Shown here: in pieces, positions 1 to 11,771 of the stretch
How positions within the stretch are numbered: the stretch's first letter is position 1
Layout: every line of letters starts with the position of its first letter
NCBI GenBank assembly: GCA_019671005.1
Contig: CM033725.1
Location: 35,052,678-35,116,677, forward strand
From: Hibiscus mutabilis
Taxonomy: Eukaryota > Streptophyta > Magnoliopsida > Malvales > Malvaceae
DNA: 64,000 nucleotides
Direction of reading: 5' to 3'
Translations under genes and position numbers: made by a program
The notes under the pieces: generated by a model
What the model saw: only the letters and a program-made list of their open reading frames with translations
Told to the model about the DNA's origin: nothing
Databases searched by the model: none

Positions 1-935
1 CTAGTCGATATTTGTTCATTTCAATCATAGGGTCTGCCCCTTGTAGGTTCATGTAACGTTAGCAATAATATCCAGAACAATTCTAATATTACAAGCAATG
101 AGTGGCATCTAGCAGTACATCATTGTTACCTAAGTTACATGAAATCATGGTTCAATTTAACCTTTTTCCATGATTAACTTCTTTTATGTATTTCATCATT
201 TTGTCCTCATATCTAGATCAAACACAAGTCATGGATTAGTCACACTTGTATAGTCCATCTAATGTTTCTTGATATCTTGAGTAGACTATTATAAACGAAT
301 ATCTATGATATCCCATATCAATTTATTCGAGCATGGCCATGCATTTTCTAGTCTCACTCAATCAAGTGGCCTATGATATTACTCCTATTATGTAGGAAGG
401 ACAAATCATATCTTGGTCAACCATGTTTCGCTACATGAATTGTGACATATCCAATATCAGTCTCTATAGTGTAGTCAGTTACGACACACGTTTGATCGTA
501 TCAAAATATGTCACTCACGATGTTGAAATAATGATGATACCAAGTCTTAGGATCGTACATGTTGTTATCACCGTGAACAATGTTGTGACTGTCACATAAT
601 AATCAAAGAAACATACTCATATCGGGTCAGTCCAGTATGTCGTTCCATAACACATACTTATGTATTGATTTTGACATCTCTATGTCAATGACAACACTTT
701 GTCATCAATCAACTACATATTAGTCTTAATACATTATTGTTGTCCAAGCCCACAATAATTCTCTACTAAGAACATTCAAGAATAACTATATTATTTTAAG
801 GACTTTATTATAATTCAGTTTATTTATAGATACACAGAATAAGACTAAAATAATAATAATGGCTTCTTATTAATAAACAAGATAAGTATGTATTTTACAA
901 CCATCTCATAATTGGTCTTTGAGCATACTCCAACA
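1..935 (-). mobile_element. Copia-type LTR, cut by the window edge
   Basis: Read on the minus strand, a sequence starting TGTTGGAGTATGCTC at 935 abruptly replaces the RNase H coding sequence of the Copia element to its right. The TG start and the sudden junction inside a coding domain indicate the terminus of a later LTR insertion on the minus strand, running leftward out of the window. No ORF of note is present. The far end and the target-site duplication cannot be seen. The assignment to Copia rests only on the look of the LTR start. Confidence 0.55.
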
Positions 936-1476
936 CTTTAGAGGGATGGTACCTACATCAATTCCATAATCTAAGAGTTGTTGCTTCATCCAAAGCACTT
1001 GAGCACAACAACTTCCAGCCAAAATATATTCTGCCTCGGTGGTAGATAATGCTACACTTTTTTGCTTCTTAGAAAACTACGATATGAGCATACTACCTAG
1101 GAATTGACAAATATCGGAGGTATTTTTTCCATCTATCTTACAACGTCCATAACCCGCATCTGAATATGCATGCAAACTAAAGGAAGAATCTTTACGATAT
1201 CAAAGGCCTAAATAAGGTACGTCTTTAAAGTATCTAAAAATTCTCTTAACGGCTTGTAGGTGTGATTCTCTAAGACTAACTTGAAATCTAGCACACAAGC
1301 AAACACTAAACATGATATCAGGTCTACTTGCGGTAAGATAAAGTAAAGATCATATCATTGATCCATAAAGCTTTAAATCAACACATTTACCTCCTTTATC
1401 TTTGTCAAGCTTTGTAGAAGAGCTCATTGGTGTGACTTGAGGTTTCACATTCTCCAAGCCAAACTTCTTGAGCATG
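936..1476 (-). pseudogene. Copia RT end and RNase H (3' part of the host Copia element)
   Basis: The minus-strand translation gives the end of the reverse transcriptase domain (KFGLENVKPQ, then a region ending SRPDIMFSVC) and then the Copia RNase H core with ALSTTEAEY, CCAQVLWMKQQLLDYG and a YSDAGYGRC-like segment. RNase H degrades the RNA of the RNA-DNA hybrid during replication. The frame has in-frame stops (for example after RSMI and DVPYLGL) and is cut at 936 by another LTR. It continues upstream, on the far side of the solo LTR, at 5393-5495. Confidence 0.8.
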
Positions 1477-4400
1477 TGTAACACCCCGAAAAATGGGCTA
1501 GAAGATTAGGGTGAATTATCGGAATCGAGTTGGAATTTTGGGTTAGGCTTTAGCTAATTAATTAGTTCCAGAAAATAATTTGAGTAATTTTAAATGGGTT
1601 TTTGATATTAATTAAATGATGACTATTTTACAAACGGTTGTAAAATATTAGTAATGGCAATCTTGTAAAAAGAACTAAATTGGTGGTTTTATGGAATTAT
1701 TTGACCCATTTATTAAATAAAGCTTTTATCATCTATTTCTAGCTAGAATATGACGACAATTATTATTTTTCTCAAGAAAAAGGCTATGTCTAAACTTATT
1801 TTTTTGCTCTCAAGATTCTCCCAAATACCATTTTGATCTTCTTTGATTTTCTTATCTAATTTCTATTCATTTTCTTTTTAAACCATTTTGATTTCTCTCA
1901 TCATGTTCAATGGATTTTACGTTAGAAGATTGGAGGAACAATCTTCATTTTCGATTTCTAATTTATTTGGGTAAGCTTTGATTTTCTAATAATCTTCTAA
2001 TTATTTTGTGTTGATTTTCTATCAATTCTATTGTCTTTTGATGCTAAAATTAATTTTAATGGATTAATTTAATGTTTAGATGCTAAAGAGTGAATCATGA
2101 TTTTATAGATGAATCTAAATGTTTTAATTGGATTATGAGTTATTCATGTAGGTTAGATATAATCTAATATCAATTTTAAGGAATTAATTTCCGAAATTAA
2201 TCTAATTGGTTGAATTTAGATTTAGATTCTTGAATGGGATGAGTAGTAGAATAATTGAGTGAATTGTTAGATCTTATATTAGAGTGCATCATTTATGTTG
2301 GATAATATGTTCATTAGAAGTAATATCGTGGAGTAAGATAAGGGAAAGGGATCGAATGATCAGGGCGTTGGCGGTGCGCAAGCAAGACGCTGCTGCACTT
2401 TCCTTCGAACGGTGTAGTGGCTGCGTGAGCGGGTTGTTGCCATGCCCTTTATATTTATTCTTCGGCTAAAAAAAAAGGAAAAATGGTTTTTTTTAAAAGG
2501 GATTTGTTAAGGGGCAGTGGCGTGAATTGCTACTGCCTCCCATTTTCTATTGTTATTTTTGCGCATAAAGGAAAAGGGAGAAATGATCCCTGATGTAGCG
2601 TGAAAGGAAAACAGGGTTCTGCGTGTTAAAGGCGATGTTGCTTTTGATTTGAGAAATAAAAATGTTCAGGATATTTTAATTAAATGGTTATTTTAATGTG
2701 GTAAATTTATACTGATCCTTGTATTTTTTTTTGTGAAAGATGACAAGTGTTCGGACATTTTTTTCAGTTAGGCGTTGAGGCGTTAGCGTCGAGACATCGG
2801 CATCGAGGTGATATCAATTTGGTGAGTGCAATTATAAGTTGGTTCTTCAAATAAAGTTTGAACTAAGGTTTGGGGGTTTGGTTATAGCCTAGCAAGCTTA
2901 ACTAAGCTCGAAAGTAAGTTTTTCCCTACTTCGCCTTTTGAATATCGGTTTGATATGAGTATTGATTTATACGAATTGATTTCAAACATGATTAGTTATA
3001 TACTGTTTTATACATGATTTTCCATGTGAAATACATTGTAAATGGTGTTATAAATGAAAGCCTATGAGGTTTGGCAAATGGTTTCCGAAAGGAAAATTCA
3101 TGTTGGTTTAAATACATGGTTTATTGTATTGAAACATGGTTTGGTTGATGCATATGTAAAACAGAGAGGTAATATATTTTTAATAGATTATACTGGCAAG
3201 TGATGTTGTTTAAAATATTATTGGATATAGTTGGTCGGCCATAAGATTGATAGTGCACTATAATAAGTCGCCTCGGGTGTTGAGCGATTTATGTGTACCG
3301 AATACTCCACCACGAGTACCCTAACGGTCGAGGGGTTATATGGTACCAAAAACTCCCGTTAGTGGATTATACATCTAACCGATGATTAGGTTGTGATTGT
3401 ACCCGGTTGTGATCGTACTTTAATTCCGGTTGAGATTGTATGAAGTGTTGAGATGACACTTGTTGAATCCATGTATCCGATGTAATATTTTGTAAAGTGA
3501 AACTTGATTTATGATCACTTGAAAGCTAATATAATACATATAATTGATAATGTATCATATTGATGAATTATGTTGTATAATGTTGGTTTATACATGTTTA
3601 CTCTTTAAGCCTTGCATATGGGTTGTTATGCATGAGAAAGCTTAAATTGAAGGATTGCAAATGAGATTACGCAAGAGATCTATTATACATGTTTTGCATA
3701 TGGTTTAATATGCATGTTTTGGAAAGGTAAAAAAGGTGCATGTAAGGTTTTCAAAAGAAGTAAGCAAATTGTGTTGGCTTTACACTCATATCTCACTTTA
3801 CATTGAAGGCATGGTTTATGCCGGAAGATATGATGCTTATGATTTAATCAAGCGTGTTTTATTCAATTGTCTTGAAAATGAAAAGATTATTATGAGAGCA
3901 TGAAGTATATGTTTCGCATAAGCTTGTTTTTATTTAAGTGCTTTGGAAATGGTGTGTTTGACTTGCTTTGGTAAAGGTTTCTAGTACCGGTTTTAGTTTT
4001 GAAAATGCATTGATATTTTAGCCTTTTTGAGCGTACTCACTAGGCATTATATGCTTACGCTCTCTTTTCTTCCGTCAATGTAGTGAATAAAGCAAGTGCG
4101 GAGTTGTAGTCCGAGGCAAGGTGGGATCCCAGGACAAACGTATTAAAAGAGTATGTTTACGATGTTAGAACTATTTGTAATAAGGTAATGTGGGTACATA
4201 TTGGAATGGATTGTTTTATTTAAGATATGATAACTTGATTGATTTTGTAATATGTTCGATGCAGGTTGTATTTATGATTAAGATATTGGTATTATTTTAA
4301 TGCCATGTGTATTTGGTGGTTACGATCTAATGATTTAAATGGTTTAAATAATGATTGGATTGGTTGCTCGTGTTCTAAGAGTACATATGGTCATATTTTT

Positions 4401-5392
4401 TAATTCCTTAACAAATATTTAAACCTATGTTTGAGGTTTTTACTATTTTGTGCTTATTGATTAGTGCTTTATATTATTAGAAAGCATACCTCTAGATTTC
4501 TTGTATAATTTATGAGTAATGTTGGATATTTGGCAAAAAATTACTTCGATTGGTTGAAGAAGTTATTGTGTTCGATATTGTTATTTTAGTTTGGGTGTTT
4601 GCTCATTTTGGAATGGGCGGAAGGGTGTTTTTGATAAAGCGTGACCACGTCTTGTGATGGACGCGAGTCTGGTACAATTTACAAGGGTTGGGAGTTTGTT
4701 CATTGTTTAATGTTAGTAAAATATTAGAAGCATGTTTGAGTTATCGAAAGAATTTGGATAAGTTAAAGTTGGGATTCGAACCCCGAAAGATATTTTGTTC
4801 AGCTCGTATTGGTGTGGTTGGTGGTTTATTTGGTTATTAGATTTTACCGATTTAGATTCTTTACATTTTGGTCATCTTTTGTTATTGCATCAATTGAATA
4901 GGTAAATGATATTCATTTGACTTGAGATTTTGCAAGTATGCTTTTAATGTATCTAATTTCTGTGTGAAGCTTTTTTAAACGTCTTAGTCCCTGTATTTTG
5001 TTAGTTTTATGTTGTAGTCCTTAATTTCGTATTTTACTAAATTGGATGCTTATTTGTTATCCGTTGAAGCTGAAATTTGACATGTTGGCCTAAAATATGA
5101 TTAATTAAGAATTGCTAACTTGAAAATTGTATAAGTCCCTATAATTATTTGTATTTACATTTTGGTCCCTAGAATGCTTGTATTTGCAATTGAGTACCTT
5201 ATCGATGTTTGTATCGGAATAAACTGAACCGCTGCTTGTATGAACACCTTAGGTCTTAATAATGCATCTAGACATGTTAAAAGAAAAAAAATAGACCATA
5301 GTTCAAGTAAGATTGTTCAGGTTTGCTTCGGCAAACCTAATGTGATCTTCTTGGTTCGGGTTTAACGACTAGGCCGGGTCAAGGGGGTTACA
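1477..5392 (+). mobile_element. 3.9-kb solo LTR of a Ty3/Gypsy element
   Basis: The sequence starts TGTAACACCCCG and ends GGGGGTTACA. It is flanked by perfect 5-bp duplications GCATG (1472-1476 and 5393-5397), and the flanking Copia coding sequence joins in frame once the insert is removed. No gag, pol, primer site or internal second LTR is seen, so this is a solo LTR left by recombination between the two LTRs. The 3.9-kb length, the TGTAACAC start and phrases such as AGTCCCTGTATTTTG near the 3' end suit large-LTR chromoviruses. The interior holds only short meaningless ORFs. Confidence 0.85.
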
Positions 5393-5495
5393 GCATGTCC
5401 TTAATGTAATTAGCTTGATTGATGAAGATGTCATCCTTCCTTTATTTGATTTGGAGTGCCAAAAAGAATGAGAGCTCTCCTATCATGCTCATCTT
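5393..5495 (-). pseudogene. Copia RT fragment between two insertions
   Basis: Minus-strand translation gives MSMIGELSFFLALQIKQ, then KDDIFINQANYIKDM. It sits between the solo LTR and E1 and joins the reading frames on both sides. It is the part of the Copia reverse transcriptase that follows the catalytic YVDD region at 23688-24480. Confidence 0.85.
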
Positions 5496-6063
5496 TGTAA
5501 TCACTCATATTTATCCGGTGTATAAGTATTGTGTTAATCTACTTTAGTTTAATAGTTAATATATTATCATTGCATGTACACGTATTATATTATATGTTCA
5601 TTACTATATGTGTGATTAATGTGTACGTAAACCATGTGTGTATGAGTATATATGCATGTATGTTGGTATATTATGTTAATGTGTAACATATATTAACGTT
5701 TGCATGAATATATTAATTAATATGCGTGTATGTGTGCATACGTGTGGGTGTTTGCATGTGTATATTAATTTGTATGTGCATGTATTATATGTGCATGTAT
5801 GCGTATAGTAGTATTATTACTACTATTATTATTACTATTATTATTAATACTATTGGGCTGAAATTAAAATAAGATAAAAAAGGTATATTAAAGTCCAAAT
5901 TAGATATCCAGTCCTTAATTACAAGACCCAAACTTAAGTACACATGGCCCATTCGGCCAAGCCGGCCCACACCCTAAGAAACCCTAACCCATATCAAATA
6001 TTAAAATCCTAACGCTCCCTTTATCATGCACAGCTGCACGGGAACCATTGGATCAGATCTAGA

Positions 6064-6285
6064 TCCAACGGCCACGGTTGAAGCATAAAGACCCCTCATC
6101 TGCCGCGTGAAGCCCACGCACGGGCTGTTGGATTATCCCCTCGCGCGTATGAGACGCGTACAAAGCCATCCATTTTCTTCAGGCCACGTGGCGCGATCCT
6201 GAGCTGCTACACCATCATCGAGGCCTCATCTCAGTCGTCTGATCATCAAGCGGTCTTAACCGTTGGATCAGATCTGATCCAACGG
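6064..6285 (+). promoter_or_regulatory. Paired MSA-like motifs and palindrome in the E1 LTR
   Basis: TCCAACGGCCA (6064-6074) and, inverted, TAACCGTTGGA (6257-6267) both fit the mitosis-specific activator consensus YCYAACGGYYA bound by three-repeat MYB factors of plants. The second lies at the edge of a perfect 26-bp palindrome (6260-6285) centred on AGATCT. Both motifs recur in the 3' LTR (21191-21201 and 21384-21394). G2/M-linked transcription is an inference. Confidence 0.45.
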
Positions 6286-7918
6286 ATAGGAACGGTTCTG
6301 GCAGTAATAATCGTTTCATCTCCCGAGATGCCAGTCTGTGTAGTTGAATGGTCATCTCCACCACGCCGCTCCCCATGCCAGCCGTACCAACCACCAAGCA
6401 TGGTCGGGCATGCCAAAGACACAAAAAAGGGAAAAGCGCCATAACAAAATTAGATCCAAAAAATATATCTTATGTACTAGTTTTTACCAAACAAGATAGA
6501 GTAGACAGGATATATGTGAACCAACAAAAGTGTAAGATCATAGGTTTTTGGAACAAAAAAAATAAAAAAAGAAGCACCAAGTTTCAGTGGTAATCTCTCT
6601 TTCTTTTTCTTTCTTTCTTGCGTGCATGCACAGTAAAAATAAGAAAAAAAAGGAGAAGAGTGCATAGATTCGTTACCTTCGTCGTCAGCGGGTCTCCCCT
6701 CGTCAGTGACAAGCCACCTCAGTTTCCAAAACTGAACATGGTGAACTGAAAAGAAAGGGAGGTCCCTTTTGTTTCGTTTCTATTAAACAGAAACATTTTT
6801 TTTACTTCGTATTTGCTCAGATCTAGGCAAAAGGGGGAGTCTTTGTGTAAATCTAAGTTTAGATTTGGGTTCGGGTTGAAACGAGGTTTATTTTGGGTGT
6901 CTTTTTTGGTTCGTCGGCGCCGACTAGCGGCGGTCGGCGACGGAGAGGACGGCGGATGGTCGCCGATTTCTGGGTTTATCGAAGGTTTGGGGTGGTCATA
7001 TTGAGAGAAAAATGGGGGCTGGGGGTGTTATAAAGAATGGCCTTGAAGAAAAATGAGGAAAAGTTTGATTTCGGGCCAGAAAATGGTGTTTTATAGGTGT
7101 TTTATTTTTGAAATGGTGAAATCCAGTAATAAATCCCCCCGCATTTTCATTATTTTCATTTCTGTCTTGCCGCATGGGATATTTACAACCCTGGTCCTCC
7201 TTATATTTTAAGATCTTGCAATCCAACCCCTGGATTAAACTGAATCAGTTTTTTAAATGGTGAAATTACCTCACCAGTCCCACCCCATTTTTGAAATTTT
7301 CACTCCGAGCTTGCCCCTTGGTCCAATTACATGTTTAGTCCTTTTAAGTTTCGTTTGATTTGTAATTTCGTCCCTAAATCGTATTTTATTACCTTTTAAT
7401 TTCTGTTTCATGTTTTTGTTATTTTTCATTTCAGTCCTTTTTTCGTATCTAAATATTCATGTTTATTTATTATGATTTTATATGTTGATGTGGCCCTTTT
7501 GTGTTCTCATGTGTTTCTTTTATATATTTCGTATTCTCATGTTTATATATATGTGTTTAGTTTATGATGATTATGTGTTTTTATATGTCTGTTCGCTCGT
7601 TCGTATCATACATGTTCGACTCGTGTTTTTAGTTGGCTCGTATACAACATGTTTATGTATTTTAGTATGTATTGTATGTTCCCTTTGCTTTTAGGTTATG
7701 CGTTAGTGTGTTTTTTTTTGTCATGTATAATACCGTGTTTCTATTTTATGTATGCATATTATGTCGTATGTTAAGTGCTAGGTATTAGTTTCTTTGCTAA
7801 TACGTCGTCTTGATTTGTGAAATTAATATCATAGCATATTCATGTCATGCATATGTTACATTGTAGGTATTCTTGAATCATGGGTTCTTTGTTTACTACG
7901 CGTTTTTATTCATGCTTC

Positions 7919-7943
7919 ATTATTATTATTATTATTATTATTA
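7919..7943 (+). repeat. Short (ATT)n microsatellite in the 5' LTR
   Basis: About eight ATT units lie here. The same site in the 3' LTR (23038-23124) has about 29 units, which accounts for most of the length difference between the two LTRs. Confidence 0.95.
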
Positions 7944-8098
7944 CGATCTGCCATAACCGTATTTTTATCATATTTGTTTAATTTTGTGATATCCATGTTT
8001 TTATTATTTATTTTGTCCTTTACCATATGAATGTAAATGTATATTTCGAATTATTTCTTTAAGATTGCATGTCGAGATATATAAACTGTCAATGCGGT

Positions 8099-8177
8099 GC
8101 CCTTTTATCCGAGCGTAAACGGGTCTAGTATCAGGCGTAGTGATAGTAGTTGGGCGTTTACTCTCGGATAACGGGGC
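8099..8177 (+). other. Long hairpin near the end of the E1 LTR
   Basis: GCCC, TTATCCGAG and GTAAACG (8099-8121) pair with CGTTTAC, CTCGGATAA and GGGC (8155-8177). This gives 20 paired bases broken by one mismatch and one 2-nt internal loop, with a loop of about 33 nt. The same arrangement is in the 3' LTR near 23280-23358, where one stem base has changed (CTCAGATAA). Confidence 0.7.
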
Positions 8178-8506
8178 CTTTAAAATTTACTCGCACTTAC
8201 AACCAAATTTTAATTTAATCGTCACTTTAATCCGGAAAATCTAACATTAATAAAGCGGTAATTATTAAAGTACCAATTTTGGGCGGTGTATGGGTGCTAA
8301 TCCTTCCCCATCCGTAACCGACTCCCGAACCCAACAGTTTTCGAATCTCTAGTTTTATGGTGTCCGGTCTACCTAAGTGGTCGGTGGCGACTCCAATTTT
8401 CTAAATAAAACGCGTTTTTTAAACCCCACGAAATAAATATTTTAATACCCGAAAAACCACAAACACTTCGAAAACCAGTTTTTTAGCGAAAGGGGACATC
8501 GCTACA

Positions 8507-8528
8507 GATGGCGCCTCCGCTGGTGACC
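8507..8528 (+). other. E1 primer binding site
   Basis: Directly after the LTR terminus and a GA spacer lies TGGCGCCTCCGCTGG. Position and the TGG start (complement of a tRNA CCA end) mark the minus-strand primer site. Ogre-type elements are recalled to use tRNA-Arg; I did not verify the primer. Confidence 0.7.
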
Positions 8529-8719
8529 ATTTTTTATTTTTGACAAAATAAAAAGAGTCAAGCTTTTTCAAATAATTACCGCTTTAATAATATTAGAAGT
8601 TCCAGATTAAAATGACTATTAAATTAATATTCGGTTGTAATTGCGCGTTTATTTTAACGCATTTAAAATTTGGCATATAAACCCGTCCTTTTTAAGTAGG
8701 GGGAAAACGCTAATGCTTT

Positions 8720-8818
8720 CATGGAGATATCGTTCTCCCGTGTAGGCCTACCAAGTACCTTCGGGGCTCGAGTACCTTATGCTTTCGTAAGGATATCGTT
8801 CCTTCGTGCAGGCATAAG
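8720..8818 (+). other. Two leader hairpins with identical 8-nt loops
   Basis: Hairpin a (8720-8742) has arms CATGGAG and CTCC-c-GTG around loop ATATCGTT. Hairpin b (8786-8808) has arms CGTAAGG and CCTT-c-GTG around the same loop, and is enclosed by an outer stem CTTATGC/GCATAAG (8776-8782 with 8812-8818). GGAG/CTCC and AAGG/CCTT are compensatory, and the bulged C is shared. They arise from an imperfect duplication of about 66 nt. The rest of the leader (8529-9188) shows no credible start before 9189. Confidence 0.65.
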
Positions 8819-9188
8819 CGAATGGGTCCCCCTAAATTGAACCCGGTTGAAAGGAGCCTATAATGGGTGATGATCGGGGGCCTTGCTACCCTTAGTAGGG
8901 GACAGCAAGGACAATTCGGGTACCTCCTAGCACCAACACTGCATATAGAGAACATAGAAACCCACCCTTAGAGCCATGCAGATAACCTTAGGTGCTTTAG
9001 ACAGGATAAATAGAGTTGTTTTGTTTGTTTACCTTATTCGTCTTTTATTTATGTATTCATTAATTCTATCCGGTACTGACTTATTTTCTTTTTGCTTTTG
9101 TTTTTTCTTCTTTTTCATACATTATTGCATTTGCATTACATAAAGGTACTGGATCAAGTCGTTTGCCCAATCAGAAAGTCTTTCACTA

Positions 9189-11489
9189 TGGAAAAAAGGT
9201 GTCTTAGGAAAGAAGGGCTTAACTTGTCAGTCAGGCATTGGTCAGAAGTCAACCAGAAGGCCCAAGGGGACAGTTTACCGAGCGAGCGCATAGTAACAGG
9301 GTACACGTACATGAGTCTTCAGCAGAACAACTTATGGGATCTACAAAGTATTTGGGAAGGATGGGACCAAAGACTACAAGACAGGTTCTATGATAGTTAT
9401 GGCGACATTGCATAATTGTTTTACGTTCGGGTCAACCAACCCCTACTCCGAGCTATTTTTCAGTTCTGGAATCCGGCCTTTTGCTGCTTCACCTTCAATG
9501 GACTGGACATGATGCCTACAGCAGAAGAGTACACCGCCTTTCTTAATCAGAAGAATGTTCAGGAAGATTGGATCTACGCAAAACCTCCGAGGAATTAGAA
9601 TTACACTTCGAAGCTCAAAACCTTTACCGGGATGAGTGATGATTGGGTTAATGGCCTGATCTGACTTCGAGGAGACAGTACAGTCTTTGCATGGGAGAAT
9701 ATTCGAGACATCCTACCTGCTCATCCAGATGAGGAGAAAAAGATAGACATGTTTGCCTTGGGAATATATGGGTTGGTAATCTTTCCAAGAACTCTTGGAA
9801 ACATTGATGTAGCCATTCTAGATCTGTTCAAGCGTATGAAACGGCAGGCAAATCCAGTACCAGCAATCTTGGTCGAAATATTCATTTCTTTAAATGCCAG
9901 TCGAAAACACGAAGAATGACGTTTCAGAGGGTGTGCACAGCTTTACAGGTATGGGTTCAGAGCCACATGTGGAAGACACCGACAAGGGTCCTACCAGGGA
10001 TATCCTTCCAAGGTTTTTCGCCCTTACGGGAGTACTTAGCAAAATAGTGGCGAGAGAACTTGAAAACGAAAAAATGGTCTAGTTTCTTCAGGAACATTCA
10101 AGACGAAGACATAGTATGGAAGGTCCTGTGGCTCGGTAGAGTTAATTACTTTTTGTACAGTTGCGGTGATTTCAACTGGCTGATGATGTTGGGACTGCAT
10201 GGAAGGATTGCTTGTGCTCCGCTTTTGGTGTCCCGACAATTCAGATCATGACAGTTCATCCCCAACACTGCCGGGTTAAGCCGAACTGAATTTCCTTTCA
10301 AAGGTGAGTTTAAGGAAAAAGTCCAGACTATCATGAGGGCTTGGGACCATTGTTACTGGATCAGGGTGGAAGGAGACACCGAGCACATGACCACCCAGAC
10401 TACGATCTTTGGAGACGTTTGAGGGTTAATGATGTGATTCCCGAATCCGATCAGGGACTGGTTGTGTCACTTGAGGAGCTTACAAAGGTGGTACCGTCTG
10501 AAACTGATATCTTACGGAATGAACTCGAAGAAGTTAAGAGGAAAATGGACACCCAACAGACTCAGCATGCGAGTGAGCTCTATAAAGTAAGCTTAGAGGT
10601 CGACGAACGGGATGGGATTATTAGGTAATTGAAGAAATTAAATGCGGATTTGAGCGAGAAGAACACTCTTTACCAAAAGGATACCCTCCTACTCCAAGCA
10701 AAAATACAGAAAGGTGGCCGAAGTCAGTTCATAGCCGTGGAAAAGGAAAGAATGAATGGTATCCGTTTGGTGGAAGAAGAACGAGAAATCAGCAAGAGAG
10801 CAATCGAGAAAGAGATAGAAAGTTGTCAGTTGGATATTGAGGAAGAAAGGCAGTTCTTCAAGGAGTACCAAGAAAAGGAAAGAACTAGGCAAGAGATTAG
10901 TAAAGGAAAACAAGCAGTTAACTACGAGAGAGAAAACGTCGCCGCTTGGAAAAGAAGGTCTATGAGTAGCCGGAATATACTGTTAGAGATGCAAAGGTTG
11001 TACGACGACACTATCCAAAGTCTGGATCAGAGCCGAAGTCAGAATGTCGAGTTAGAAGAAAAGGTGGCAGAAGTAGAACACTCCTTTCGAACTTACTGTC
11101 AGAGGAATGGCTTCACTGAGCTACAAGAAAGAGAGCATGAAGTAGGCACGTTACGAACCCGAATTGAATCCCTTGAAGCAACTGTTCAGGATTATAAGGA
11201 AAGAATCAGTGTATTCGAAGAGGCTGCAGCCGAAGGGGACATTTATTGGCAAAGGAGACTGTGTGACGCTGCCCGGATGGTGCAGGATAGGGACCAATAT
11301 TACACAAACCTAATGGTGGACATACAGCGAGTTGCCAGGCATGTGAATGATTTGGCCATCGAAGCTGAAACACTCCGACCTTTCGTAGCCCCAGAAATGG
11401 AAGAAGCTCCCAGATTTATCAAGCTGCTCAGGACTATTGGAAAATTAGGAGATAGAGCTAGGGCTTATCTGTGGGGCTCTGTATCGTAA
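9189..11489 (+). pseudogene. E1 ORF1: plant-mobile-domain-like region plus coiled coil, broken
   Basis: Tat/Ogre elements carry an extra ORF of unknown role before gag. Here the first ATG of the conserved part is at 9189. The N-terminal half (QNNLWDLQSIWEGWDQ, FYDSYGDIA, FWNPAFCCFTFNGLDMMPTAEEY, FALGIYGLVIFP, further on YSCGDFNWLMMLGL) resembles a domain often annotated in Malvaceae retroelement proteins (DUF7745-like, recalled, not searched). The C-terminal half from about 10480 is heptad-rich, charged coiled coil ending at 11489. In-frame stops lie at 9413, 9596, about 9660, 9917 and 10626, with at least two frameshifts between 9917 and 10400. Function is not known. Confidence 0.75.
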
Positions 11490-11771
11490 TTAGGACTCTT
11501 TTGTATTAGGGACCTTTATTTTGTAATATGAACTCGTTTGTAATCTAGATCCTTTAATTCCCGTGGAAGTAGTTCAAAAGGGTGATTACCAGCGGAATCA
11601 GTACCTTTATCTGCATACATTCTTGCATTGCATCATGACATTCGCATCATTATACACGTATTTATTTTCCTTGCAACCATATTAATGTTATAAATACTGT
11701 GGCAGTGTGAAAATAGAAGTTAAGCCACAATCATTCATCATCCATATCTTACCCGACTACAAAGCAAGCTC
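11490..11771 (+). other. Spacer between ORF1 and gag
   Basis: AT-rich noncoding spacer of 282 bp separating ORF1 from gag. It holds TGTATTAGGG and several ATT/CAT-rich stretches. I see no gene. A subgenomic promoter or splice acceptor would be plausible here but nothing decisive is visible. Confidence 0.6.

Larger units (their letters stand above)
5496..8506 (+). repeat. E1 5' LTR
   Basis: This 3.0-kb LTR matches the 3' LTR at 20625-23687 over its whole length with scattered substitutions and small indels. The first part holds ACT/ATT microsatellite and CCGTTGGATC/GATCCAACGG palindromes; the middle is T-rich; the end has a long hairpin and the terminal CGCTACA. I could not place the TATA box with confidence. 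Short ORFs inside it are not credible genes. Confidence 0.92.

Noticed and set aside
2284..2469. 61-codon plus-strand ORF in the solo LTR
   Set aside because: No recognisable domain, lies inside noncoding LTR sequence, length expected by chance.
5785..5970. Ile/Val-rich minus-strand ORF
   Set aside because: Produced by the ACT/ATT microsatellite in the E1 5' LTR.
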